Below are positions 23,329-34,107 of a stretch of 64,000 bases of DNA, in pieces. The notes beneath the pieces were generated by a model. It made no database searches. It was not told the DNA's origin and was given only the letters and a program-made list of their open reading frames with translations. Source of the stretch: Phialophora verrucosa. Its lineage: Eukaryota; Ascomycota; Eurotiomycetes; Chaetothyriales; Herpotrichiellaceae. The position numbers and the translations under genes were made by a program. Each line of letters starts with the position of its first letter. Position 1 is the stretch's first letter. Location: the NCBI GenBank assembly GCA_002099365.1, contig MSED01000008.1, positions 806,001 through 870,000 on the forward strand, read 5' to 3'.

Positions 23329-25450
23329 GCCGTACAGCCTCCACAATCCTCTTCCCAATGTACACAACTTTCTCTTTTCGACATGTACTCAATTATTTTC
23401 GGACCATACAGAACCACCTCATCATCATCACAATCTTACGGCTGGAGTTGTCGAGAGATAGGTACGAACAAGACGAATTAAGACGACCTCGCGGTCTAAA
23501 AAGAAGACCTCGAGACCGGGAGCAATCCCCACCGCCAAAAATACTTAAGTGTATCTTCTCTCGGTGACATCAGCACTTACAATGAATTCCAACGTGATAT
23601 CGATTGTTTCCACGACCATTACGATCCACACTCCTTTGACGAAATGATTAGATCCGCGGTTGAGCGCATAGATGATCGCGATCTGCAGACTTCAGCACAG
23701 CGGGACGAAGCGAAGCGAAGCGACTCAGAGCATACATTCGTGGATAACCCCGCGTATGCTGTTCATGACAAGAAAAATTTCCGGGCTCACAGCCGGTTGG
23801 GACTTAGTACTATTGCTACTACATGGCGGCTTTCATACATCTGCGACCTCGCAAGAGGAGCGAGACAGATGGATGTTAGCGCAGTCGGGCTTTGCTATCT
23901 TGGAAGGATAATGAGGGCGTTGCGGGAGGGTTGAGAGATAGAATGCCAAGCAGATGCTGTCGGAGACAAGCACGTAGATGCAGGAGAGCATGGAAAATGA
24001 AACAGAATTTGACTCCAAGAATAGCATCCACCAATTCATCGTACTGCCGATCAGCGTCGCGCCTACATACTGTTGTACACGCAAGCTACTTTGTACTGTA
24101 CGGAGTCGACTTGTATGTACATCGAGACACCCCGTCTTACCCAGTGGTCGGCCCACTGGCCAAACAGGCTCACAATTGCCCACCACCCGCAGGATCGTTA
24201 GCTGCGTACCTCTGTCCATCCCCGGTTGTTACTCCTGCCGGCTGCTCTTAATGAACCGCCGAGAGATACAGTCAACTACATTGTAGTGTCACCGGCATTG
24301 GGCTCGATGGAATGGTCATGGAGGTGACATTGTGAGAAACTCATGTCGCCAGCCCTCGAGCGTACGAGAGGGAGAGACTGGGACGAACAGCATACGCGAT
24401 GCATCCGCTTGAGCATCATGAAAGGCCAAAAATTGATCACAACACATTGACTACTAGGTGGACACAGCACGGCATTTGCAACGGAGCACCCAACGAGGAG
24501 ACTAAATAACATCGTTGCTGCATGGTTCATCCAGCTGTTTTCCTCGCGGACGCCTTGGAACGGAAGGGTGTCTATCCACCCACCTTGTATCAATGTGTGA
24601 ACCAAGGGGATGGTGTTCGTTTGTCCCGACTTGAGAGGAGCGTTGCCGTTGCCGAGAAATCAATTGGCCCTGGTATTGAGTGCTATGCCGGGAGTCGTCC
24701 AGAGAACTGTCGAAGAGGTTGACAAAGTTCCTTGTCCTTTCTACGTCAGGTACGGAGGACTGGCTACACAGGTAGCCAGTAGATCTACGAAGCTGGGAAT
24801 GCCTCCCGCCACTCCTACGGGAACACCCTCGCTGGCCATTTCTGGTCAAGGTCACTTAGCCTCAACAGCGGTGGACTCATCCCTCGCCTCGGGTGCAGGA
24901 ATCGATGCTCTTGTGAGTGCAAGATCGAGGGGGAAAGCAGGAGAGGAAGGAAAGGAGAAAAGCAAGACCGATCTAAAGGACATGGGCGTTCGAGATATTG
25001 AATTGGCCTTGACTACAGTGACCACCTGCGGGTTGCAGCAGAGGTCTAAGAGTTAAGTCTGGTACTCCGGAAATCAACCTTCATCCTCTTGTTGTCTCTT
25101 CGGTCACTCTGTCGCCCTTTATATTTGAGTCTCCGAACCAAAGTTCTCGCCATCGACCATCCTTATCACTAATGACTATACAAGAATTGCTGCACGCTAC
25201 CACCAAATGTTCGCCTCCTCTGACGACTTGGTTCTTCAACGTGGTCCTTTAGATGTATCCATGTTAGTTCCTGTCAGATTGAGTCTCTTCCCTCGCTTGT
25301 TCTCAATTCCTCCTCGCTCCTTCTTCTCAGAGGCCTCTCATGGAGTGACTTGAGCGAGGTGGTCCGGAAAAGAAGGCTCCAAAACGGACCAAATCGTGTC
25401 AGTGGAGGGCACTTCCACACAAGATGTCAGTTTATCACCGACCCAAGGGT
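23329..25450. other. intergenic region, weak small ORFs only
   Basis: About 2.1 kb between the Ser/Pro-rich gene and the P450 stop. A 148-codon plus frame (24610-25056) and a minus frame (24276-24530, 84 codons from an ATG) overlap in part or lie next to each other. Neither has a recognised domain. The minus frame has a hydrophobic N-terminus and several cysteines and is listed as a weak finding. Confidence 0.4.
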
Positions 25451-27331
25451 TTAGTGAACAGCATCCTCTCTTGGGATGAGTTTCACGTTGAAGTCGTTGA
25501 AGTACGCAACACCTCCAGCTACCACATATTTCCCGGCTGTCACAAGCTCCAGATCGAACCGCCGAATGATCTAGAGAGGCTGAGGTCAGATTGAGCTCAA
25601 ATCTCCTTCATGACTGGGTATCGTTGCTCCCGCATGGTGCAGAGAAGAAAAGCAAAGATGTAACGTACCTCGGGGAGGAGCTTGTGTAGCTCAATAATGG
25701 CCACATCCTTTCCTAGACAAATGCGAGGACCAATGCCGAACACGAATTGGTGAAGCTCAAGTTCTGCTGCCTTTTCTTTGCTTTCGAGCCATCTCTCGGG
25801 GCGGAAAGCCTCCGAATCGGGATAGAGGTCAGGATCTCTCTGAACGACGTATGCATTGCTTGTAATCTCCGTTCCGGGAGGAAGGAAATGACCTTCGATC
25901 ACCTTGCCGCCTTCTCCTACCACACGGCCAAAGAGATTGTCGGCAGGAGGACACAATCTGACTGCTTCTTTGATGCATGCGCAGAAGTAGGGAAGATGCT
26001 CACGCGACTCTTCATATTGGATTGGAGTGGAGAGCTTGCCTTCCTTGTCTGCGACTTGAATTTCCTCCCATGCACGTTGCTTTGTCTCGGGATTCAGAGT
26101 CATGAATCGCAAAGTGGCTCCGAGAGCTGTCCCCGTGGTATCGGCGCCAGCTTGAATGAGTAGTGTGACGTGAGCACGCTTCTCGATGGCGGTGAGGGGC
26201 TCACCATCCCGGCGGGCGTCGAGACAGCTATTGTATGATGATCAGCCCTCGTGCCGTGGCATGCTCGATGTGATCTGGACTCACTATTGAAGGTAATCTG
26301 GGTGCTTCATGACCAAGCCGTCTTCCACCTCCTTCTCACGAAGACTGACTTGCTTGTCGGCCCAGTTCATCAAGTACCCGAAACCATCTTCGTCAGTCGC
26401 CTTGGGAAGGAAGCGTTCACCTACACCGGGAATGGACAGGACCTTTCGGAAGGTAGTTGAGCGTCCGGCAAACCCAAACAGAGGAAGTCCTCGGCGCCAG
26501 CTGCTTAGGATCCCTCGCTCGTCGCGACTGTTCTTGACAAACCCCCAAGGTTCGGTGAAAGAAAGCATCGTCATGACATCGGCTGCAAATTCACTTGTTG
26601 CAAGTCAGTCACCCCTGCGCATGACATTCGCGGACGGCCACGTACGCCACTCTTTCCGATATCAAGACGGTCTCTTTAGCTTGGGCCTTTTCCGACATCT
26701 TGCTGATGAACAGAGAGACCAGGTCGTCGAGGCGAGGTTCCCATTTATTTTTGAGGAACCCGATCGTCCACTAGTCAAAGGGCATTCGGTCAGTCAGTCT
26801 CCAACAAGTGGAAGTAGATGGAACATACTTGCTGCCCACCGAGGGCCTTTCTCAGATTCTTGTGTTCTTCGCCATCGAGGGTGGTGAACAGATGAGGGGG
26901 CCCCATTGCACCGGTTCCGTAGAGGGACATCTTGCGGTTACATTTGGGATCCCAGTAGATATCCTTGAGAGCAGAGGGTTGTGGAAACAATAACACCGAC
27001 GGAGAGATGCGGACCGGCTCCTTAGCTACATTGACGTAGACAGTCAGCATACATCCCTACCAGAAGTCCATCACCTCCAGCGCCAGCGAGTAAGGTCAGA
27101 CATACTGCCGTATTTCTTCACCACGCCCATGAGCCATTGTGGCTCGACCTTCAGGACGGATATGATAGCAATTGGCAGAGAAGATGCACCGGCATACCAA
27201 GGGCCATGGTACTTGGCCAGCGGGTGGAAGAAGAGATTGTAGATGAGCCGATAGAACAAGATGATTCCAACTGTCACCCCAACAATGGAGACAGCATCCA
27301 CGAACGACAGGGAAATGCTGTGCGCAAGCAT
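25451..27331 (-). CDS. cytochrome P450 monooxygenase
   Basis: Six exons on the minus strand: 27331-27106, 27025-26829, 26770-26646, 26593-26285, 26227-25669 and 25570-25451, giving 511 aa. The ATG at 27331 gives a single N-terminal membrane anchor (VSIVGVTVGIILFYRLIYN) followed by FFHPLAKYHGPW. P450 landmarks are in order: I-helix AGADTTGTALG, K-helix ExxR in CIKEAVRLCPP, PERW motif FRPERW, and heme loop FVFGIGPRICLGKD with the axial Cys. The C-terminus ends DFNVKLIPRED. The sequence resembles the large fungal clade that includes pisatin-demethylase-like enzymes. The substrate is unknown. It is an ER-anchored, NADPH-P450-reductase-dependent oxygenase. It is divergent to an MFS transporter across 1.3 kb, and a Zn2Cys6 regulator lies 7 kb beyond, suggesting a small catabolic or biosynthetic cluster. 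Confidence 0.93.
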
Positions 27332-28625
27332 GGTTGCAACTTTCAGCGCTGGATACAACCACCAAAGGCTGTACTCTTGAAATCAGGCCTAACGTTGTTT
27401 GTTTGAAGCTTGAGGATATCAGACCCTCGCTCTATAAGCGCCGCCATTAATATAGACGCCCACCTACCTACCTGTGCTCCCGGCGTCTCATTCATGGCGG
27501 CGCTCGATCTCCGTTAGTCCTCGGTGCTTTGCAACTCCGATGTATACGAACTGAGGTAGTGAGTGATATTTCATGTGACTGACTCCACCACCTCTCAAAG
27601 TAGACGCATGTCGTTGAGGCCGGCACCAGCAATGGTATAGCAAAGCGGGGTAGTCGAGTTAAACCCGCAAACGGCAGATCAATAGATCCCTGACCCAACC
27701 CCGGCCGGAGCATCCACTGGCAACGAAAAACCTGGGGTATGTAGAGAGAGAAGTCGGTTATTACGACGTCGGTGAACAACGACCGATGTCAGTTTTGCTC
27801 TCGGCACCCGAACTGTGTCATTTGGCGCGCCCCCTATTATTGCAAAGGCATTGCATTACGGCACTAGACAGGCACTGTTGAATTCTTAAATTATCCTATT
27901 GTGTTTGATAGCTTGTTTTAGCGTTATTATATATATAAAATAGGCGTAAGACGTGTACCCAGAAGCTAATCTCATCTCTTTGATTGTCGAAGCTTACGAG
28001 CCTTGTGGCATACCAGGACCACCCAGAATCAGCATCTTTAGCAGCTGTCTCCCCTAGTCTGACTGAGCACAGCTAAAATTTCGCTTGGAATCCGAACCAG
28101 ACGCAGTGATCGACAAGGATGCGGACATTGTTCTCCAGAAGTCGGGCATGACTGAGACGCGTCATGCTTGTGACTCTGGCAACATAGACCAACATGATGG
28201 GGGTGCAAGCTCGCGCTCCAGTGATCTTCCCGAAATGGACCTGGAGAACAGCAACTCCAGGGTTAGCGTTACCCTTTTTGACACCGCCGTTTTGGTCCAG
28301 TCTCCAGAGATACGGTCCTCCACTGGATGCCACTGGCGCACGTTAACAGTCCAGGGGAACAATGCAAAGTGGACCGATATGACCCTGTCGAGCGGAACTC
28401 CGGGGATTGAATTCCATCATGCAGAATCCGGAGGCGAGCATAGTCTCCCTCACTATAGACAAGATCTGGGGTACCGGTGGTGAGGGAGAGAAAGAGAGAA
28501 GAGACAAATACAACCAGCCGTACCCCCCGACCATGGTCATACAGCCTGTATCACAATCAACTTGTGTGATTCCGTGTCACAACACACTGCTTTGAGACCA
28601 CCAAACACCGGACTTCGACTTCAAG
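27332..28625. promoter_or_regulatory. divergent P450/MFS intergenic region
   Basis: This contains upstream sequence for both genes. A CGG-N10-CCG pair lies at 27498-27513, about 170 bases from the P450 ATG. An AT-rich stretch with a tatatatata run lies at about 27880-27955. Frames at 28085-28483 (plus) and 28073-28333 (minus) overlap antiparallel, and neither starts with a supported ATG or shows a domain. Confidence 0.45.
27498..27513. promoter_or_regulatory. CGG-N10-CCG, candidate Zn2Cys6 binding site
   Basis: Inverted CGG triplets with 10-base spacing (cggcgctcgatctccg). This is the geometry bound by some Zn2Cys6 dimers such as Put3. It sits just upstream of the P450. The triplet pair could occur by chance, so this is only a candidate. 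Confidence 0.25.
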
Positions 28626-30484
28626 ATGGAGTTCAACACCTTCAATGTCCTGCTCGTGATCTTCGTGGCGCTTGGTACGCTGTCTACGGCGTATGGACTT
28701 TCCATCATTGGTTCAACCGCTGGCCAACCAAACTGTAAGTGACATGGCGGACATTCCGTATGATCGAAGTTCTGAAAAGATACAGTCTACGCATACTTCA
28801 ATTTGCCGGTCCAGGGCGAGCCTGGCTATGCACATACCACCAACGTCCTCGGAGGGCTGAACGGTGCGAACAGTGGCGGTGCTTTCCTGGGATGTATCCT
28901 CAGTGCCTGGGCCGCCGACAAGTATGGCCGCAAACCTACCATGATGATCGGTTGTGTTTTCATCATCATTGGTGGCGCCTTGAATGCGGGCTCCGTTGCC
29001 ATCTCTATGTTCGCCATCGGCCGCATTGTGGCCGGAGTGGGCTCGGGCATTATGGCCATCGTCACGCCCATGTACCAGGGAGAAATCGCCACGGCCGAGA
29101 CTCGAGGGGCCATGATGGCCATTACGGGCGTCATGTGGGCTTGGGGTTATACCTTTGCCGGATGGATTGGATACGGCTGTTCTTACATTCCGGGCACCTC
29201 GCGCCATGCTTCTGCCGCCTGGTAAGTCTCATGATTCTTTTTCCTCTAGCGTTTCCCGCACTCTTCTCTCCCAGCATTTGCTAAAGTATAAGGATAGGCG
29301 TTTCCCGTTGGCGGTTCAATGCGTTCCCGCTTTGATTGTCCTTGCCGGCATCAGATTCATCCCCGAATCGCCCCGTTGGCTGCTGAGTCACGACCAAGAC
29401 GAGGCATCATTGAAAGTTCTGAAACGCATCCACGCCCAGGCGGGCGATCCTGACCACATCAAAGCCAAGGAGGAGTTCTACCTGATGGAGAAGCAGCACA
29501 AGGTCGACAAACAGCTCTCTTTGAACCGAAGCTTCGAAATTCTACGCACAAAGGCCAATCGGTATCGTACCCTGGTCTCCGTTCTGCTCATGTTCTTCGA
29601 TCAAATGCAGGGTGTCTACGTCCTAGCCAACTACGGCGTGCTGATCTATACCTCACTCGGACTGAGTGGCAAGATACCGCTGCTCCTCAACGCGTGTTGG
29701 ACCACGTATGCTGTCGTCGGTAACACCGTCACTGTGTTCATTGTCGATCGCTTCGGGCGCCGGCGACTATTGCTTATTGGTACCATGGGCTGTCTCGTCA
29801 GTCTGATCTTCGAGGCGGCCCTCACGGCGACTTACCTTGGCACAAACAATAAGGCTGGCTTGCACGCGTGTGTGTTCTTTGTTTGGTTGTTTCTCACCTT
29901 CTGGGCATGTTGCCTGGTAAGAAGGACCTTGATGCCGCCCTCGGCCCCACGAACGTAGTTGTGAACAATGTGCTGACAGTAGATGGCAGGATGCTACGCA
30001 ATTCGTCTACGTGTCCGAAATCTGGCCAAACCACCTCCGTTCCCAGGGTACTGCATTGGGGCTGGCGACCTTCTTCTTGACCAGTGAAATCACGCTGGTC
30101 GCCGCTCCAGTGGCTTTGAATGCAATCACTTGGAAATGTCTGTCACCCCAAACCCCTTTACGTCCCCATCGGTCCGCAAAACAGCAGGCTAACCACCAAG
30201 CAGTCTACCTCGTCCTCATCTGCCCCACCGCCGTCTACATCCCCGTCATTTACTTCCTCTTCCCAGAGACCAAAGGCCGCACGCTCGAGGAAGTCGGGTC
30301 GCTTTTCGGGGACAAGCATATCGCTGCCCACTGGTACGGTATCAGCGAAGAGGAGAAGGAGAAGATTCATCAAGGCGCTATGCATCTCACCGAGTCTGGC
30401 CAGATTGTGGATGAGGTTGTCGAAGACATCCAACAACCCGCAAAACCCGAGCACGTCGCTAAGCATCTTGAGCAATCACCGTAA
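28626..30484 (+). CDS. MFS sugar-porter family transporter
   Basis: Five exons: 28626-28734, 28786-29221, 29298-29916, 29990-30137 and 30204-30484, giving 530 aa. Intron 4 uses a GTCTGT donor, which is non-consensus but required to keep the frame. Sugar-porter signatures: the loop 2-3 motif DKYGRKP, RIVAGVGSG, PESPRWLL after TM6, the long central loop, FGRRRLLLIG in loop 8-9, a QFVYVSEIWPNHLRSQG stretch, and the terminal PETKGRTLEEVGSLFGD. Twelve membrane helices are expected. The substrate is probably a sugar, polyol, quinate-like or other small polar molecule. The sequence does not decide. It is divergent from the P450, so import or export of that enzyme's substrate or product is a reasonable inference. 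Confidence 0.93.
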
Positions 30485-32539
30485 TGGGGGATTCCTGATT
30501 GATGCAGCACAGCGAGCTGGGTAACCCAAAGAAAAAGGTGGCACTGCAGAACGCGGTCAGGAGTATCCCAGTGCTGCTGGCAGTCCTCGTCGCCTTGTCG
30601 CCATTGGTCTGGCCTTTTTTCGGTTGCATCCACCACGCTCTCAGCTTCCACGCCGACATGGTAAAGTCCTCCTGGAAGCCGGTCCAACAAAATCAGCTCA
30701 CTCAACCGCTCTATAGGGCTCTCTCTCTCACAGCTGGATAGGCACCATTCTGAGCTATATGGTTCTCTTGGCCCCCTGGCGCGGCCCGGTCATTTGGCAA
30801 CATTGCCTCAGGCCCGTTCTAAGCCGAGCCTGGCTTTCCCGACATATTTGCTTTTCATCTTTACATAGTATGTACAAAAATCAATTGAAGGAAGAGACCT
30901 CTGTAGAATCAGAGCGCTCGATTTACCCGTTGTGCAAGAATACACCCAATTTCCAAGAAATGCTTCAACCACCTGTTTTCAAGCCTCTGGTATGACATCA
31001 GATCAAGAGCATATCTACTTGAAACCAGTATTGTTAGAAAGAGAATTTCTTATCAAAATAATCTGTCATCTCCGTAGAAATGTGACCAGGTAGTAGTGAT
31101 AGTATTTAGCATTGTCACTTGTATTGCCACCCGGCTTGCCGTCCTCAAAGGCAGCGTTATTCCCAACGTCCCCAAGGGGTTGCTGGCGCCCGCGCACCCC
31201 CTTTACGTGCAGCAAGATAGTAACACGGCACGGCCTGATAGACCAGACTTCCAAGTTGTCACAAATTGCTGCGCGTGAGGCTTACGTATGCTGCTTAGGG
31301 TTTTCCTGATAAGTGGAAGGGACGAGTAGCGGTATTGTTGAACCAGGCACCAAACGAGGCACCCCTACAGCAACTATACCTAGAAATTAGCCTCGTACAG
31401 ATTCATTGTGGTAAAGAAGGCCACCAAGCGGTAAGCCCCTACTTTCTACAGCTACGGTCATTTTAATTAGCGCGGCAACGCCTTCTTGTGCACCCTCGTA
31501 CATGCTCCTCTTGATAGAGCGCCAAAGGAGGCAGAACAACACAGAGGACCTCAGACCTGTCGGTAATCCATCTCTTTCTCCCAGATGCCTTGGATTTTGT
31601 GCGTGCCGTTCGGCGATTGTCCCCCGTGTAGTTGCCCCGGATCCTGTACATGCCGTTCGGGAATTATTCCCCGTGTAGTTGTCCCTTTGAGAGACCGCAG
31701 GCAGGTCGGGAGCACTGACGGCGAAAGCCGCGTTCGCCGGCGTATCTGTGGTAAAGTGACTAGGGACATCGACGCCCAGATCACAGCGGTGTCGTCAGCC
31801 AGCCCATCGCCTGTGAGAATTTACCCGGTCCGGAATAGCGTGCTTGCCTCTTCGGGCTAGGCCTTGTGGATCCATTGGTGCGCGTACCCCAGACATTTAC
31901 TCCCGGCGAAGACATCTCCGCAACCAATGCTTGCTCATGTTTCTGTCCCGCTCTCCGGAAAGGCGTCTCCGCGAACGTACAGTGGCTGTATCTGTAAGTT
32001 TCCTGGTGGAACCCCCCGAACCCAAGTTTACGCCTCACTGAGAAGTCGCGTCCAACAAGGTCAAATCTTCCCTGCTCTCATTGGCCCTCTGACTTCCAAG
32101 GGGGGTCGTCGAGCCGAAACTGCCTCCTCAGTCTGATCTTGATGGGGAGAAAAGGTTTCATTAGATGATGTGGGCGATGTACTGGGAACCAAAGGCAAGA
32201 CGCCGCACTAACTACCAGCGGCCATTTTGTTTGACAAAAGATAATCACTTCTGAGGACGGAACAGTTGGTGAGTGCTCTACCCGGAGCCCTGCTTTCTAC
32301 TTCCAATACACCTTATCTGGTCCAAGCCCCGGACCGAGATCCCTGATCTGGCGAACTCTCTTGGAACAAAACTGCAACCAGATTGCAAACTTCCCTCAAC
32401 CTATTTCTGCTCTTCAAGGCGGTGGTCTACATTGAAGTCCGCAAGGATGATGAACGGCAGATTACAGGTGTATCCGCCAACAGCAAGCCACACGATATCT
32501 CGCGAGTCCGAAGGACCATCGACTGGCAAGGGTAATGAA
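30485..32539. other. intergenic, no supported gene
   Basis: About 2 kb between the MFS gene and the sugar-transporter pseudogene. Frames are short, with no domain. It contains a two-copy imperfect direct repeat (31592-31685, listed separately). The decayed transporter next door suggests this stretch may hold other degraded coding sequence that I cannot recognise. Confidence 0.4.
31592..31685. repeat. imperfect tandem duplication, 47-bp unit, two copies
   Basis: Two adjacent units share GTGCCGTTCGG / ATGCCGTTCGG and CCCCGTGTAGTTG at the same offset, with scattered substitutions between them. Copy 1 is about 31592-31638 and copy 2 about 31639-31685. Confidence 0.7.
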
Positions 32540-33139
32540 CCGTTTGAAGTCCACCGTGGTGATTCCGGAATCCATGGCATATGGCATCAGGCATCCGAGC
32601 ACAAGAGGCGAAAGCACTTAGAGCGCCAACGGGAGTTTCGGGCGAACTTGTTGTTGGTGGCATAGTAACGGCTAAAGCCCACCCAGTTGGCAAGAATATA
32701 CCCAAACACCAGAACGGCTCCTTGTTTCCGGGTTCAGCATCCACGCCCCCTTTCCCCGGAGGACGGAATTCGTCTTACCATGATGACCAACCAAGAAGTC
32801 GTCAGTTCTTGGGGTGCGACCTCACTCTGGTAGATAGGGACTAGACTGACGAACATGCCTTCGCATTGTTAGTCACCCCAGCCACGTCAAGTGGGTGCTT
32901 GCACGATAGGTGGTCCTGAACGTACCCACACCAAAGTCAACGATCAACCTGGGAACCAGGAACATGGCGATATGGACCGACCCCGCCGAAAGGGCAACCG
33001 CCACGACCAACACCACGGCTGCGGTGAGTAACGTCAATCTGCGGCCAAAGGCATTGGACCTCCATCCCGTGGTGAGGGGTCCCACTAAACCGCCGCCAGC
33101 TAACACGCCATTGAGAGCACCAACGATCATAATCGTATA
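32540..33139 (-). pseudogene. decayed sugar-porter MFS transporter fragment
   Basis: Pieces of a second sugar transporter can be read in order on the minus strand. At 33139-32926, GALNGVLAGGGLVGPLTTGW followed by NAFGRR and MFLVPRLIVDFGVG. After a normal-looking intron (32925-32859), GMFVSLVPIYQSEVAPQEL at 32858-32779. Then VLVFGYILANWVGFSRYYAT and a block ending WIPESPRW at about 32555. An in-frame TGA interrupts the last block (32589-32587), and the frame into it does not follow from the preceding exon. The segment expected before the first block is missing or scrambled, and the C-terminal half (TM7-12) is absent. It differs clearly from the intact transporter at 28.6-30.5 kb, so it is not a recent copy of that gene. 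Confidence 0.8.
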
Positions 33140-34107
33140 CGCTGTCCCGCTGCGTCACTAGCTGGGTGAGAGAGAAGAGTCGTAGAAGGCTGGCTGTCCA
33201 TGACTATTGTACCGGGTTGGGAAGAATCGTGAGTCGAGACAGCGATCGTCGACTCACGGCCAATTTGAACCACGACATATTCGTCGGTGAGCCCGTGTTC
33301 ACTGATCACTGATATAGAAGGCCCTTTCTAGATCGCTAGCCGTAAGAATGAATCTTGACCAAAGTCAAGCACGAGGCTTGTACCTCCTCAGTATGTTCAT
33401 ACGAGTTGCTCAAAGGGCCCTCCGACCTCGACCCGGGGAGCAGGTCATATGCTCGCCCGTGAGGACTCTGGCATTTCCAGCTAATGGTTGTGTCTGCTGT
33501 ATCTTCACCCCATCGTCATGTTGCACTTGGTCTGCAAGCCTGGGGGCGGTGACGTGCACTGCGTTGACACAGATCATGGCACAATTCATAGTTCACAGTA
33601 ACCATAATCATATTCATTGAGTTCAACACGTCGCACTACCGGTACAAATTGGAGAATCCAAGGTCAAGAGGTCCTGGCTTTGCTACTCCGCTCATTGGTT
33701 TGCCCTTGTTTGTATAGGGTGGGGAGTGTGGAGTCCCCAGCCCATGGAGAATTGCATCTCCGGAGCGGAGCTCGGTCCGGAGTCCAGAGTACATTACTTT
33801 AATACGGGGTACTTTGTACGAGTACTGCATGCAATGCCATCAACTCGCTTCGAGGCTCCACACACGGCACAGATGGCGACTCCAGCTCGAGAAATCGGAG
33901 GGATGGAAAATTGGCCGGCGCAAGTGAACGCGGGGTGCGTGGAGTTTCCCCGCCCTTTTCGAACCCCCGGAAATCGTACGTGATCATGGGTCCGCAGCGG
34001 CCTTACTCCTTCCCTGTTCTGTCTGTCTTTGTTCGCATCGGTCATGAGTCATCTTTGCTGAATCAACCTGGCGAACAGCGTCCCCTATTTCCTTGCATAC
34101 GCGAAAC
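33140..34107. other. upstream region of the Zn2Cys6 regulator
   Basis: No gene seen. A cluster of CGG/CCG triplets (33757-33787) and an inverted repeat ggggagtgtggagtcccc (33721-33738) lie about 320-390 bases before the regulator's ATG. They could be autoregulatory sites or chance in GC-rich DNA. Confidence 0.4.

Noticed and set aside
24610..25056. 148-codon plus frame
   Set aside because: No domain, starts at a non-ATG or weak position, and overlaps other open frames on the opposite strand; not enough to call a gene.
28085..28483. 132-codon plus frame in the P450/MFS promoter, with an open minus frame opposite
   Set aside because: The plus frame has no ATG at its start, and neither product resembles a family I know.
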